Of a stretch of DNA of 64,000 nt, positions 1 through 8,501 are shown one piece after another. The stretch spans positions 62,001 to 126,000 of the forward strand of contig NZ_BJTG01000003.1 in NCBI RefSeq assembly GCF_013340205.1, in the 5' to 3' direction. This DNA comes from Anaeromyxobacter diazotrophicus (GTDB taxonomy: Bacteria > Myxococcota > Myxococcia > Myxococcales > Anaeromyxobacteraceae). Made by a program: the position numbers and the translations under genes. The number at the start of each line of letters is the position of its first letter. Positions within the stretch are counted from its first letter, which is position 1. The notes below the pieces were generated by a model. The model made no database searches. It was given only the letters and a program-made list of their open reading frames with translations, and had not been told where the DNA came from.

Positions 1-2
1 CC

Positions 3-2285
3 CTGGCCGGCCTCGCCACCGAGCCGGTGAGCCAGCTGCCCGCGTGGCGGAGCTACCTGCTGGTCGGGGACGAGCTCCTGCAGCAGCTCCCCGTCGCTGG
101 CCCGGGCACGCCGCCCGAGCTGGTCGCGAAGCAGTCGCGGCAGCCCTGGTTCGAGGACGGTGGCACGGTCCAGGAGCTCTCCGTGGGGACGTTCCGCTAC
201 ACCTTCGCGACCGCGCTGCCGGAGGGCTTCGACCCGGCGGAGACGCTTCGCGTCGGCGTGTGGCTGCGCGAGGTGGTCCCCGGGACACCCGACACCAGCT
301 CGACCTTCGACTTCGTGCCCGCCGGCGGCGCGCCGCGGTCGCGCGAGCTCGTCCTCGACCAGAACTGCAACCACTGCCACGGGCTGCGCCAGGGGCACAA
401 CCGCTCGCGCACCGGCTGGAAGCTCTGCGTCACCTGCCACACCTACCAGCACGCCGACGCCGAGACGGTGGACCCGGCGGCGATGGCAGGCGCGACGCCC
501 GCCACGAACCCGAACCCGCTCGAGTTCGGCCGCCTCATCCACCGCGTCCACCGCGGGCGCCAGCTGCCGACGCTCTATCTGTCGAGCAGCACCGCGCCGG
601 CGCCGGCGCTCCCCCCGCCCGCGCCGGCGGTGGCGCTCCCGCTCCCCTTCGCGGCCAACCGCAACAAGTCGCTCCTCGGCCAGAAGTTCTCGGTGGTCGA
701 CGATCAGAACGGCGCCGGGGAGATGATCTTCGGCCAGGTCATCTCGCGGACCGACAACAACCAGCCGGCGCGGAACCAGCCCACCGGCCTCGTCTACCTG
801 CCCGCGGGGCAGGACTACCGCAACTGCGACGTCTGCCATGCCGGCGCGGCCCAGCAGGGCGAGGTGGTGACCACCATCGCCCGCCGGACCTGCCAGGGCT
901 GCCACCCCGACCTCTGGTATGGCGACGGCCCGACGGACCCGGTCCACCTCGCCCACCCCGGTGGGCCGCAGGCGGACGACACGCGGTGCGCCGGCTGCCA
1001 CGTCGACCCCGGCGCGATCGTGCCGCACTCCGAGGCGCACCAGGCCCCCTTCAAGAGCCCATACTACAACACACTCTCCGTCAAGCTGGTGGCGGTGAGC
1101 GGCATGGTGGCGGGCGGCTTCCCTACTGTGACCTTCTCGGCCAGAGACCTGAACGGCCCGCTCACGCCGTCGCTGACGGCGCCCGTCCCGTTGGCCGACG
1201 CGGGACGGAGCGGCCGGGCGAGCCCGGTTCCGCGCGCGCTCGCCAGCGTCAGCTTCACGCTCATCGGCCCGTCCACCGAGTACCTGAGGACCAGCCCGAC
1301 CGTCAGCGACTCGACCAGCGCGACTTCGTCTCCTCCCCGCCTGGCCGTGGAGGACCCCGTCGTCAAGGGCCAGTACTCCTACACCTTCACGAAGGCCCTG
1401 CCAGCGACCGCCTCCGGCACGTGGACCGTCGTGATCACGGCCAGCCGGAGCGTCAAGACCGCCGTCTACGACAACACCGGCAAGTTCACGTGGCCGTACA
1501 CGGGCGAGACCCTCGCCGAGACGACCGACAACGACGTCCAGTACGTCGACCTCGCCGCGGGGGTCTGGCCGGGCGGCACGCCCGTGCCGCGGCGGCGGGT
1601 GGTGGACACCGCGAAGTGCAACGTGTGCCACCTGCGGCTCCAGATGCACGGGAGCCGCAACCAGGTGCAGTACTGCGTGACCTGCCACACCGCCGACTTC
1701 ACCGACTTCGGCTCGAGGCCGAAGCGGGCCGACAAGTCAGGCATGGTCAACCTCTCGACGGTCACGACCTCGGCCACCACCGGGCTCCCGGTGGCCGCCA
1801 CCTACGACGGCATCGAGGAGCGCTCGGTGCACCTCAAGGTGATGCAGCACCGGATCCACACCGGGTACCGGACCGGCAGCGCCTCGCTCGGCCTCGCCAA
1901 GCCGTTCGTCATCGTCTTCGGCAGCCCGTACTTCTTCGACGACGTGACCATGCCGAACATGATCCGGAACTGCACGCTGTGTCACGTCGGGAACGCGTTC
2001 GAGATCGAGAACATCGATTCGAGGCAGGCCTACACCGTCGCGAACGAGACGCCCAACCTCCAGCACCAGGGAACCCCCGCCGCTCCGGCACCGAGCACCC
2101 ATTCGCCGAACGAGCCGCACACGCCGCCCATCACCGCCGCGTGCATGGGCTGCCACGACACGCAGGCGGCCCTCACCCACTCGCGGCAGTTCACGACGCT
2201 CGACAACGTCGAGCAGTGCCTCCCCTGCCACGGGCGCGACGGCGTGAGCCCGGTGGCGGCCGTCCACGGGGTGAGCCTCCCATGA
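3..2285 (+). CDS. Decahaem c-type cytochrome, OmcA/MtrC family (5' partial)
   Basis: Outer-surface multihaem cytochrome expected to deliver respiratory electrons to extracellular acceptors. The frame is open to the window edge, so the signal peptide and true start lie upstream; a GTG at 27 is only an internal candidate. Ten CxxCH motifs are visible in two groups of five: nt 366-1001 (CNHCH, CVTCH, CDVCH, CQGCH, CAGCH) and nt 1617-2232 (CNVCH, CVTCH, CTLCH, CMGCH, CLPCH). About 200 residues without haem separate them. This beta/pentahaem/beta/pentahaem layout is that of MtrC and OmcA. The stop overlaps the next start (ATGA). It heads a five-gene operon with a beta-barrel and small cytochromes, which supports a porin-cytochrome role. 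The family call is firm; the electron acceptor is unknown. Confidence 0.9.
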   Translation: MAGLATEPVSQLPAWRSYLLVGDELLQQLPVAGPGTPPELVAKQSRQPWFEDGGTVQELSVGTFRYTFATALPEGFDPAETLRVGVWLREVVPGTPDTSSTFDFVPAGGAPRSRELVLDQNCNHCHGLRQGHNRSRTGWKLCVTCHTYQHADAETVDPAAMAGATPATNPNPLEFGRLIHRVHRGRQLPTLYLSSSTAPAPALPPPAPAVALPLPFAANRNKSLLGQKFSVVDDQNGAGEMIFGQVISRTDNNQPARNQPTGLVYLPAGQDYRNCDVCHAGAAQQGEVVTTIARRTCQGCHPDLWYGDGPTDPVHLAHPGGPQADDTRCAGCHVDPGAIVPHSEAHQAPFKSPYYNTLSVKLVAVSGMVAGGFPTVTFSARDLNGPLTPSLTAPVPLADAGRSGRASPVPRALASVSFTLIGPSTEYLRTSPTVSDSTSATSSPPRLAVEDPVVKGQYSYTFTKALPATASGTWTVVITASRSVKTAVYDNTGKFTWPYTGETLAETTDNDVQYVDLAAGVWPGGTPVPRRRVVDTAKCNVCHLRLQMHGSRNQVQYCVTCHTADFTDFGSRPKRADKSGMVNLSTVTTSATTGLPVAATYDGIEERSVHLKVMQHRIHTGYRTGSASLGLAKPFVIVFGSPYFFDDVTMPNMIRNCTLCHVGNAFEIENIDSRQAYTVANETPNLQHQGTPAAPAPSTHSPNEPHTPPITAACMGCHDTQAALTHSRQFTTLDNVEQCLPCHGRDGVSPVAAVHGVSLP

Positions 2286-3475
2286 CCTCCCTCTCCGCCT
2301 TCGCCCGGCGCCTCGGCGCCGCCGCGCTCCTCGCGACGCTGGCGGGCTGCTCCTCGCCGCGCGTCGAGCGGGCGCCGGCCGACGTGACGTTCAGCGTCGG
2401 GATCATCGACGGCAACCCCGGGATCCCGGTCGTGGGCGGCCCGCCCGGGAACGGCGGCGCGCCGCAGACCGCCACCACCGTCCACCTCAAGTTCCTGGGC
2501 GGGGCGCCCGGGCCCTTCACCGTGGTGGCGCAGCGCCTGGCGCGGCCGCCGGCCGCCGGCCAGCCGGTGGACTGGACGTCCATCCCGGCCAGCACCGTCC
2601 CGCTCGTCCCGGCGGCGGAGGCGGTGGGCCTGTCGAAGGAGGCCTGGAACACCGAGTTCCAGGCCGCGCTCGGCTACCTGCAGGTCTGGGACTACGGCAT
2701 CTACGACGTGGACATCAAGGCCGCCTACGACGACCAGCGGCTCTACCTGCAGCTCCAGTGGCGCGACTCGACGCAGAGCCTCGCCCACCACGACTGGATC
2801 TACCGGGTCGACCCGGCCACCGGGCTCGGCGCGTTCGCGCGCCGGACCACCGACGAGGACGTCGTCTACCTCTCCTTCCTCATCGACCCCGCCGCGGCGG
2901 GGCGCGCCGCCTCGGGCTGCACCACCGCCTGCCACGTGAGCGAGCGGCGCGGCGCGACCACCCCCGACGACCTCGCCTACCGGTTCACGATGCACGCCGC
3001 CGCGCCGGGCCTGCGCGCGGACTCGTGGGCATGGCACGCCGGCCGGACGAACCCGCTCGGCCTGGCGGACGACGCCTCCTGGGACGAGGCGGGCCTGTAC
3101 GGCGACTGCCCCGACCCGCCGGCCTGCACGCAGCTGTGCGCCGGCGGCGAGGCGCCGCCGTGCAGCACGCCCCCGTACGCCGGCGACGACGACGCGCCGG
3201 CGCCGGCGCCGCTCTTCATGTCGGCGGACGGGATCGACGCCAGCCCCGCCTTCCTCTTCCTCGGCGGTGCCGGCGCGCCCGCAGCGGTGCCCTTCGATCC
3301 CGGCGCGGCGGCCTCGGCCGGCGCGACCCTCCCCGGCGCGGCGCTCCAGCGGCCGAGCGCGCACCGCGGCGACGTGAGCGCCCGCGGCACCTGGGCGAAC
3401 GGCGTCTGGACCCTCGAGCTCTCCCGCGACCTGGTGACGTCAGACCCGAACGACGCGCAGTTCCCCCTCCAATGA
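2282..3475 (+). CDS. Lipoprotein with ethylbenzene-dehydrogenase-like haem domain
   Basis: Predicted 397-aa lipoprotein: hydrophobic signal ending in LATLAGC with Cys23 as the lipidation site. The middle (about residues 120-200) has the strand pattern of EB_dh-type haem-binding domains (DVDIKAAYDDQRLYLQLQW) found in b/c-haem electron carriers. It also carries a CTTACH (CxxxCH) motif near residue 222, a possible extra haem site. Further Cys pairs follow (CPDPPACTQLC, then APPCSTPPY). Start ATG overlaps the stop of the decahaem gene by four bases, and its own stop overlaps the next start, so translation is probably coupled. Likely a periplasmic or outer-membrane-anchored electron-transfer partner. 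The EB_dh assignment is by eye and moderate. Confidence 0.7.
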   Translation: MTSLSAFARRLGAAALLATLAGCSSPRVERAPADVTFSVGIIDGNPGIPVVGGPPGNGGAPQTATTVHLKFLGGAPGPFTVVAQRLARPPAAGQPVDWTSIPASTVPLVPAAEAVGLSKEAWNTEFQAALGYLQVWDYGIYDVDIKAAYDDQRLYLQLQWRDSTQSLAHHDWIYRVDPATGLGAFARRTTDEDVVYLSFLIDPAAAGRAASGCTTACHVSERRGATTPDDLAYRFTMHAAAPGLRADSWAWHAGRTNPLGLADDASWDEAGLYGDCPDPPACTQLCAGGEAPPCSTPPYAGDDDAPAPAPLFMSADGIDASPAFLFLGGAGAPAAVPFDPGAAASAGATLPGAALQRPSAHRGDVSARGTWANGVWTLELSRDLVTSDPNDAQFPLQ

Positions 3476-3903
3476 CCCGCGCCCTCCCAGCCGCCCTCAC
3501 GCTCACCTTCGCGCTCGCCTGCGGCGGGCCACGCACCGGCGCGGCCGTCCCCGCCGCCGCGCGCGGCCCGGCGGCGACCTACGCCGACGTCTCGGCCGTC
3601 TTCGCGATGAGCTGCGCCACCCAGGGGTGCCACACCGGCCACCCGCCCGCCAACACGCCGGACTCGTTCGACCCGCAGTACGCCTACGACGCCCTGGTGG
3701 GCCAGCCGGCCCTCCAGGTCCCCTCCCTGCCGCTCGTCGACCCGGGGAACCCGGACCACAGCTACGTGGTCCTGAAGGTCCGCGGGACCGCCTCGGGCGT
3801 GGGCGGCGTCGCCACCCGCATGCCGCTCAACGCCCACCCGCTGTCGGACGAGGACCAGGCGGCCCTCGAAAGCTGGATCCTCGCCGGAGCCTCCCATGAC
3901 TGA
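3472..3903 (+). CDS. Small lipoprotein with atypical CX4CH haem-type motif
   Basis: 143-aa exported protein: signal peptide with a possible lipobox (FALAC, Cys17). The only haem-type motif is CATQGCH (Cys48, Cys53, His54), which has four rather than two residues between the cysteines. CX4CH is a recognised variant in some c-type cytochromes, often in short PSCyt-like or lipoprotein cytochromes. The C-terminal half (a VDPGNPDHSYVVLKV segment, then a MPLNAHPLSDEDQAALESWI-type helix) is the usual fold end of such domains. Start and stop overlap the neighbours by 4 and 8 bases within the conduit operon. It is probably a monohaem periplasmic or outer-membrane relay. Haem attachment is inferred, not shown. 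Confidence 0.7.
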   Translation: MTRALPAALTLTFALACGGPRTGAAVPAAARGPAATYADVSAVFAMSCATQGCHTGHPPANTPDSFDPQYAYDALVGQPALQVPSLPLVDPGNPDHSYVVLKVRGTASGVGGVATRMPLNAHPLSDEDQAALESWILAGASHD

Positions 3904-5038
3904 ACGCCTCCTCCTGCGCGCCGCCGCCGCGGCCCTCCTCGGCCTGGCCCTGCTCGCCGCGGCGCCGGCGGGCGCGCGCTCGACCGTGAACGTGTCGGGC
4001 TCCATCTACGTGGACCAGTGGTGGCTCTCGAAGAAGGCCGCCAGCGACCGCACCGTGGGGACCATCACCCCGGACGGCGCCCTCAAGGTGTCGGTGGACG
4101 TCCACGACGAGCTCGCCATCTCGGCCAAGGCCTGCTTCAGCTGCCACGGCATCGAGATGGAGCACTTCAGCCTCGACTACACGCCGAAGGCCTACTTCAA
4201 CGTGTCGGCGGGCCGGGTGGTGGTGCCGTTCGGCGAGTACGCGAACCGCGTCGACCCCTCGAGCCACCGCACGGTGAGCGCGCCGCTCATCTTCGACATG
4301 GGCCGGATCCCCTACGGCGACCGGACCGGGTGGAACCTCGGCGTCGTGCCCGCGCCCTACGTCGACACCGGCGTGGTCGTCTACGGCCAGACCTGGATCG
4401 GCGAGCGGGTCCAGGTCTGGTACGGCGGCTACGGGGTGGCCGGGCTCCGGGGCTCGAACGACGTGGACTTCGCCTCCATGCGCTCGTCCTACTACGCGGA
4501 CAACAACCGCGTGCCGAGCGGCGGCGCGCGGCTCGCCCTCACCTGGTCGCAGCAGGATCCCTCCTTCGTGATCGGCGACGTGAGCCTGGGCGGCTCCTTC
4601 ACCGGCGGCCGCTACGACCAGGCCGGCACGCTCGGCTACAAGGCCTGGGGGGTGGACGCGCAGACGCGGATCGGCCCGTGCGTGGTGCGCGCCGAGTACG
4701 CGGCGCGCAGGACCGACGTCGATCGCAGCGCGGCCGGGTACCGCTTCGACGTGATCGACCCGTACTTCGACAAGCGCGGCTGGTACGCCGAGCTGGAGCA
4801 CCCGCTCGGCAAGTGGGTGGGCGCCGTCTACCGGGTCGAGCGCATGGAGCGCCTCGGGATCCCGGTCCCGGGGACGCTGCCGGTCATCGGCCCGGAGGCG
4901 AGCATCAAGCGGTACACCGCCGGGCTCATGATCACGCCGGCCGCCTCCCTCTACCTCAAGGCGAGCTACGAGTACTGGGAGATGACCGGCATCGGCGCCA
5001 TCCACTCGACCCACGCCGGGATCGGGGGGAGCTTCTGA
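3896..5038 (+). CDS. Outer-membrane beta-barrel carrying one CxxCH
   Basis: 380-aa protein with a clear signal peptide (cleavage after about residue 27, AGA-RS). The rest is composed of alternating polar/aromatic strands rich in Tyr, Trp and Gly (for example VQVWYGGYGVAGL) and ends in Phe (GIGGSF), as outer-membrane barrels do. Unusually it holds a haem motif CFSCH at residues 80-84, after the second or third strand. It occupies the MtrB-like porin position in the operon, between surface cytochrome and small cytochromes, but is about half the length of MtrB. I infer an electron-conduit porin. A simple phosphate/metal porin is the alternative, but that would not explain the haem motif. Confidence 0.75.
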   Translation: MTERLLLRAAAAALLGLALLAAAPAGARSTVNVSGSIYVDQWWLSKKAASDRTVGTITPDGALKVSVDVHDELAISAKACFSCHGIEMEHFSLDYTPKAYFNVSAGRVVVPFGEYANRVDPSSHRTVSAPLIFDMGRIPYGDRTGWNLGVVPAPYVDTGVVVYGQTWIGERVQVWYGGYGVAGLRGSNDVDFASMRSSYYADNNRVPSGGARLALTWSQQDPSFVIGDVSLGGSFTGGRYDQAGTLGYKAWGVDAQTRIGPCVVRAEYAARRTDVDRSAAGYRFDVIDPYFDKRGWYAELEHPLGKWVGAVYRVERMERLGIPVPGTLPVIGPEASIKRYTAGLMITPAASLYLKASYEYWEMTGIGAIHSTHAGIGGSF

Positions 5039-5382
5039 TGCTCGCCGCCACCCTCGGGGCCGCGCTCGCGCTGCAGCTCGCGCTCGGCCAGCAGGCGGAC
5101 TGGGACCCGCGCGACGACGGCCCGGGGACCATCGACGTGTCCGACTACCCGGAGGCGCAGCAGAAGGAGTACGCGCTCTTCAAGGTGAAGTGCGCGAAGT
5201 GCCACCCGGTGTCGCGCCCCATCAACTCCCAGTACGACGCGACCAACTGGAAGCGCTACATGAAGCGCATGATCCGCCGGCCCAACTCCGGCATCAACGA
5301 GCAGCAGGCGGTCGCGCTCTACGACTTCCTCAAGTACTACAGCTCCCGGACCGCCCCGAAGGGCGGCGGCGAGCAGCCCTGA
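5038..5382 (+). CDS. Small monohaem c-type cytochrome
   Basis: 114-aa periplasmic protein with a short signal peptide (residues 1-18) and one haem motif, CAKCH at 52-56. It is followed by a helical tail containing Met residues (YMKRMIRRP) that could supply the distal ligand. The final helix (EQQAVALYDFLKYYS) matches the C-terminal helix of class I cytochromes. Its ATG shares one base with the stop of the barrel gene, so it is the last member of the conduit operon. Expected role: soluble shuttle between inner-membrane or periplasmic donors and the outer-membrane complex. The next gene starts 13 bases downstream but is a signalling gene. Confidence 0.85.
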   Translation: MLAATLGAALALQLALGQQADWDPRDDGPGTIDVSDYPEAQQKEYALFKVKCAKCHPVSRPINSQYDATNWKRYMKRMIRRPNSGINEQQAVALYDFLKYYSSRTAPKGGGEQP

Positions 5383-5395
5383 CCGGACGCCGACG

Positions 5396-7288
5396 GTGGC
5401 CCTCGCCCTCGCCCACGCGCAGAGCTCGCTGCGCTTCCGCCTCTTCGCCGCGACGGTGGTCGTCGTGGGCGCGGCGCTCGCGTTCTCGATGGTCGGATTC
5501 GAGCACGTGGCGCGCGGCGTGGTCCTCGACGCCACCCGCTCGCACCTCGCGGCGCGGGCGCGGGAGGTGCTCGAAGCCACCCAGCGCTTCCAGCGCGAGC
5601 GCGCGCTCACCACCCGCAGCTGGGCCGAGGCGGACGCGATGCAGCTGTCGCTCGAGTCCGGCGACCCCAAGTTCGCGGAGGACTACCTCCTGCGCTCGAT
5701 CCAGGACCAGGGCGGCGCGTTCGCCGTGGCGGCCCTGCTCGACGCCCGGGGGCGGGTCGTCTGCGCCGTGCACGCCGCGCCGGAGGGCGAGCGCCACGGC
5801 AGGTCGCTCGAGGCGCTGCGCGGGCGGCGCGTGGCGCTGCGGGCGGTGGCGGAGGTCGAGGGCGGCGCGAAGCTGGCGGTGACGGTGGCGACGGCCCAGG
5901 CGCTGGGCGCCGCGGCCGAGGAGAGCCCGGCCCTGGTGCTGGCCGCGCCGGTCCGCGACTTCACCGGGGACCTGGTGGGGGTGGTGGTGGGGGTGGTCTC
6001 CCGGCCCGCGGTGGGCCGGCTCCTGGCCGAGATCGCCGGCGCGGACCCGGCCTACGTCCCGGTGGTGGCCGACGCCGAGCGGCGGCTCGTCACCACGCTG
6101 CCGGGCGTGTCGGCCCCGGCGGTCGAGGCGCTGCTGGCGCCGGGCGAGGACGGCGGCCGCGGCCTCGAGCGCCACGCGGCCGGGGGCGGCCGGTGGCTCG
6201 CGATGCGGACCGCGCCCGGCGCCGAGACCCCGGGCTGGAGCGCGCTCATGGCGGTCTCCGAGCAGGAGGCCTACGGGACGCTGCGCCGGCTGCGGCGGCT
6301 GCTCATCGGGATCTTCTCGCTGGTGCTCGCCGGGGCGAGCGTCGCCAGCATCGCCGCGCTCCGCCGCGCCGCGCAGCCGCTCGCCGAGGTGGCGGCCTCG
6401 ATGGTGCGCGTGTCGACGGGCGACCTCACCACCCGCCTGCCCGACGCCTACCGCGACGAGCTGGGGCGGCTGGTCCAGTCGTTCAACACCATGGTCGCCG
6501 AGGTGGAGCGCTCGCACGGCGAGCTGAAGCGGACCGAGGCGCTGCGGCGCGAGATGCAGATCGCGCAGTCCATCCAGACCGCGATCCTGCCGCGCGCCCC
6601 CGCGCTCCGGGAGTTCGAGCTGGCGGCGCGCATGAAGGCCGCCGAGGACGTCGGCGGCGACCTCTACGACATCCTGGCCTTCCCCGACACCTTCTGGCTC
6701 GTCATCGGCGACGTGTCCGGCCACGGCCTCCACGCCGGCCTCATCATGCTGATGGCGCAGGCCGCCGCCCACGCCGCCATCACCAGCGCGCCCCACGGCG
6801 CGCCGGCCGAGGTGGTCGCCTGCGTGAACCGGGTGCTGCACGAGAACGTGCGCCGGCGCATGGGCCGGGACGACTACCTCACGCTCATGGTGGCGCGGTA
6901 CGCCGGGGCCGGCCGCTTCGTCGCGGCCGGGGCGCACCAGCCGGTCCTGGTCGCGAGCCCGGGCGGCCGGGTCGACGCGGTCGAGCCGGCCGGCCCCTGG
7001 TGCGGGGTCATGGAGGACGTCCGGCGGCACCTCGTCGAGTACGAGCTCCAGGTCGAGCCGGGGGGCCTCCTCTGCCTCACCACCGACGGGATCGTGGAGG
7101 CGCGCGGGGCCGGCGACGCGCTGTACGGCCAGGAGCGGCTCGTCGAGGTCCTCTCCGGGCGCGCGGGCGCGAGCGCGCCCGAGGTGCTGGCGAGCGTCTT
7201 CGCGTCGGTGGAGCGCTTCGCGTCCGTCCAGGACGACGACATGACCGCCGTCGTGCTGCGGCGAAGGGAGACCGATGACACCGTCTGA
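5396..7288 (+). CDS. Membrane HAMP-PP2C (RsbU/SpoIIE-type) phosphatase
   Basis: 630-aa membrane receptor-phosphatase. TM1 lies near residues 18-40, an extracytoplasmic sensor (CHASE4-like, about 40-295) follows, TM2 is near 300-318, and HAMP runs about 320-375 (ends SFNTMVAEVERS). The C-terminal PP2C domain is complete: EDVGGDLYD, GDVSGHGLHA, TTDGIVEARG and the final DDDMTAVVL supply the metal-binding aspartates. Such enzymes dephosphorylate a STAS-type antagonist in partner-switching pathways. The two following genes, overlapping in order, encode exactly the HATPase and STAS-like partners. Start is GTG at 5396, the only initiator placed before TM1. The ligand is unknown. Confidence 0.9.
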   Translation: MALALAHAQSSLRFRLFAATVVVVGAALAFSMVGFEHVARGVVLDATRSHLAARAREVLEATQRFQRERALTTRSWAEADAMQLSLESGDPKFAEDYLLRSIQDQGGAFAVAALLDARGRVVCAVHAAPEGERHGRSLEALRGRRVALRAVAEVEGGAKLAVTVATAQALGAAAEESPALVLAAPVRDFTGDLVGVVVGVVSRPAVGRLLAEIAGADPAYVPVVADAERRLVTTLPGVSAPAVEALLAPGEDGGRGLERHAAGGGRWLAMRTAPGAETPGWSALMAVSEQEAYGTLRRLRRLLIGIFSLVLAGASVASIAALRRAAQPLAEVAASMVRVSTGDLTTRLPDAYRDELGRLVQSFNTMVAEVERSHGELKRTEALRREMQIAQSIQTAILPRAPALREFELAARMKAAEDVGGDLYDILAFPDTFWLVIGDVSGHGLHAGLIMLMAQAAAHAAITSAPHGAPAEVVACVNRVLHENVRRRMGRDDYLTLMVARYAGAGRFVAAGAHQPVLVASPGGRVDAVEPAGPWCGVMEDVRRHLVEYELQVEPGGLLCLTTDGIVEARGAGDALYGQERLVEVLSGRAGASAPEVLASVFASVERFASVQDDDMTAVVLRRRETDDTV

Positions 7289-7802
7289 GGGGCCCGCCCG
7301 CGGCGCGCCCAAGCCGATCCTGCTCTTCCTCCGGATGTGCCCGGTGTGGGTCTTCGTGGACGAGGTGCGCCACTTCGTCGAGTCGTTCTGCGCCTGCGCC
7401 GGGGTGAGCCCCGAGCGCGAGTCACAGCTCGCCCTGGCGACGCACGAGCTGATGCAGAACGCGATCACGCACTCGACCTCCGCCTGCATCGAGCTGCGGC
7501 TCGCCATCGACGCCGGGCGGGACGCGGTGGAGGTGAGCCTCACCAACGACTGCAGCCCGGGCGCCCCCGAGGCGCTCCGGTCGCGGCTGGCGGCGCTGCA
7601 GGCCGAGCCGCCGCTCGCGAGCTACCTGCACACGATGGCGGCCGACCCCCGCGCGCGGGGCGGGCTGGGGCTGGCCCGCGTCCGGTACGAGGCGCAGCTC
7701 GAGCTCGACGTAACGACGGAGGCCGGCCGCCTGACGGTCAAGGCCTTCGGACAACTGAATCCGCCGCCGCTGGCGGCTGCCACAGGAGCATCCCATGGGT
7801 GA
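7275..7802 (+). CDS. HATPase-type anti-sigma/switch kinase (RsbW/SiaB-like)
   Basis: 175-aa GHKL-fold protein. The N-box ELMQNAITHS and a degenerate G-box GGLGLARVR are present, as in serine-kinase anti-sigma factors of the RsbW/SpoIIAB class; no transmembrane segment is seen. It starts inside the end of the PP2C gene (14-base overlap) and overlaps the STAS-like gene by 8 bases, so the three are translationally coupled. Expected role: phosphorylate the STAS-like partner and release or sequester a target when the phosphatase acts. No sigma factor or diguanylate cyclase lies nearby, so the final target is unknown. A SiaB-type kinase/scaffold is the main alternative. Confidence 0.8.
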   Translation: MTPSEGPARGAPKPILLFLRMCPVWVFVDEVRHFVESFCACAGVSPERESQLALATHELMQNAITHSTSACIELRLAIDAGRDAVEVSLTNDCSPGAPEALRSRLAALQAEPPLASYLHTMAADPRARGGLGLARVRYEAQLELDVTTEAGRLTVKAFGQLNPPPLAAATGASHG

Positions 7803-8202
7803 GTCGACGACCGCCGCCGCGCGAGCCGGGGCGAGCTTTCAGGTGAGCGACCAGAAGTACTCCGCGGCGCTCGCCACCTCGGGCGCCGCGCCGGTGGTGC
7901 GCTTCCTCGGCACCGTGAGCACGCCCAACCCCGCGAGCGTCCTGAACCCGTTCGTGGAGGCGGTGCACGAGGAGGTCGGGCGCACCGGCGCGAAGGTCGT
8001 GACGGTGGACTTCAGCGAGTTCGAGTTCTGCAACTCGTCGGGGTTCAAGTCCTTCATCTACTGGATCGAGCTCATCCGCCAGCTCCCGGCGGAGCGCCAG
8101 TACCGGCTGCGCTTCCTGGTCGCGCCGGGGCGCCGCTGGCAGAAGACGAGCCTGCTCGTGCTCACCTGCTTCGCCACCGAGGCGGTCGAGATCGCCGCAT
8201 GA
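7795..8202 (+). CDS. STAS-like antagonist of the partner-switch module
   Basis: 135-aa soluble protein. The segment VTVDFSEFEFCNSSGFKSF is the beta-strand/loop/helix where STAS and SiaC-like antagonists carry the phosphorylated Ser/Thr; here the two serines of CNSSG are candidates. A conserved C-terminal region follows (RWQKTSLLVLTCF). The arrangement resembles cyanobacterial slr1659-type regulators, which work with a HATPase and PP2C partner. Overlaps with both neighbours fix the operon order phosphatase, kinase, antagonist. Assignment to a partner-switching antagonist is from context and motif; the exact superfamily needs a profile search. Confidence 0.75.
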   Translation: MGESTTAAARAGASFQVSDQKYSAALATSGAAPVVRFLGTVSTPNPASVLNPFVEAVHEEVGRTGAKVVTVDFSEFEFCNSSGFKSFIYWIELIRQLPAERQYRLRFLVAPGRRWQKTSLLVLTCFATEAVEIAA

Positions 8203-8444
8203 GCGCCGCCGGCGCCGGATCCGGAGGCGGCTGCCCGAAGCGCGCCATGTGCGACGCGGTGTTCGCGCACGTGACCTTCGCGCCCAGCGCGGGGGTGGTG
8301 CGCGCGCTGTACTGCGAGGCGCGCTTCGAGGCCTGCGAGCGCTTCCGGCTGGCCGCCGCAGGCCGGCCGGTCCCGCCGACGCTGCGGCCGGACGGGACCG
8401 AGCGCCGGAGCGCGGGGAGGGCGCGGGGCGCCGGCGGGCGGTGA
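8199..8444 (+). CDS. 81-aa cysteine-rich protein of the partner-switch operon
   Basis: No function recognised. The start overlaps the STAS-like stop (ATGA), so it belongs to the operon. Four cysteines form two pairs: CPKRAMC (residues 12-18) and YCEARFEAC (about 49-56), followed by a conserved-looking ERFRLAAAGRPVPPTLRPDG. The spacing is suited to a bound metal or Fe-S cluster, or to a redox switch. There is no signal peptide or membrane segment. The basic low-complexity tail after residue 66 looks disordered. It could be the output or a redox-sensing accessory of the module; this is inference. Confidence 0.75.
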   Translation: MSAAGAGSGGGCPKRAMCDAVFAHVTFAPSAGVVRALYCEARFEACERFRLAAAGRPVPPTLRPDGTERRSAGRARGAGGR

Positions 8445-8501
8445 GCGCGCGCCGGGGGCCACGCTCCCGAGTCCTCCGCGGCTCGGCCGGCTCTCACCCG
8501 C

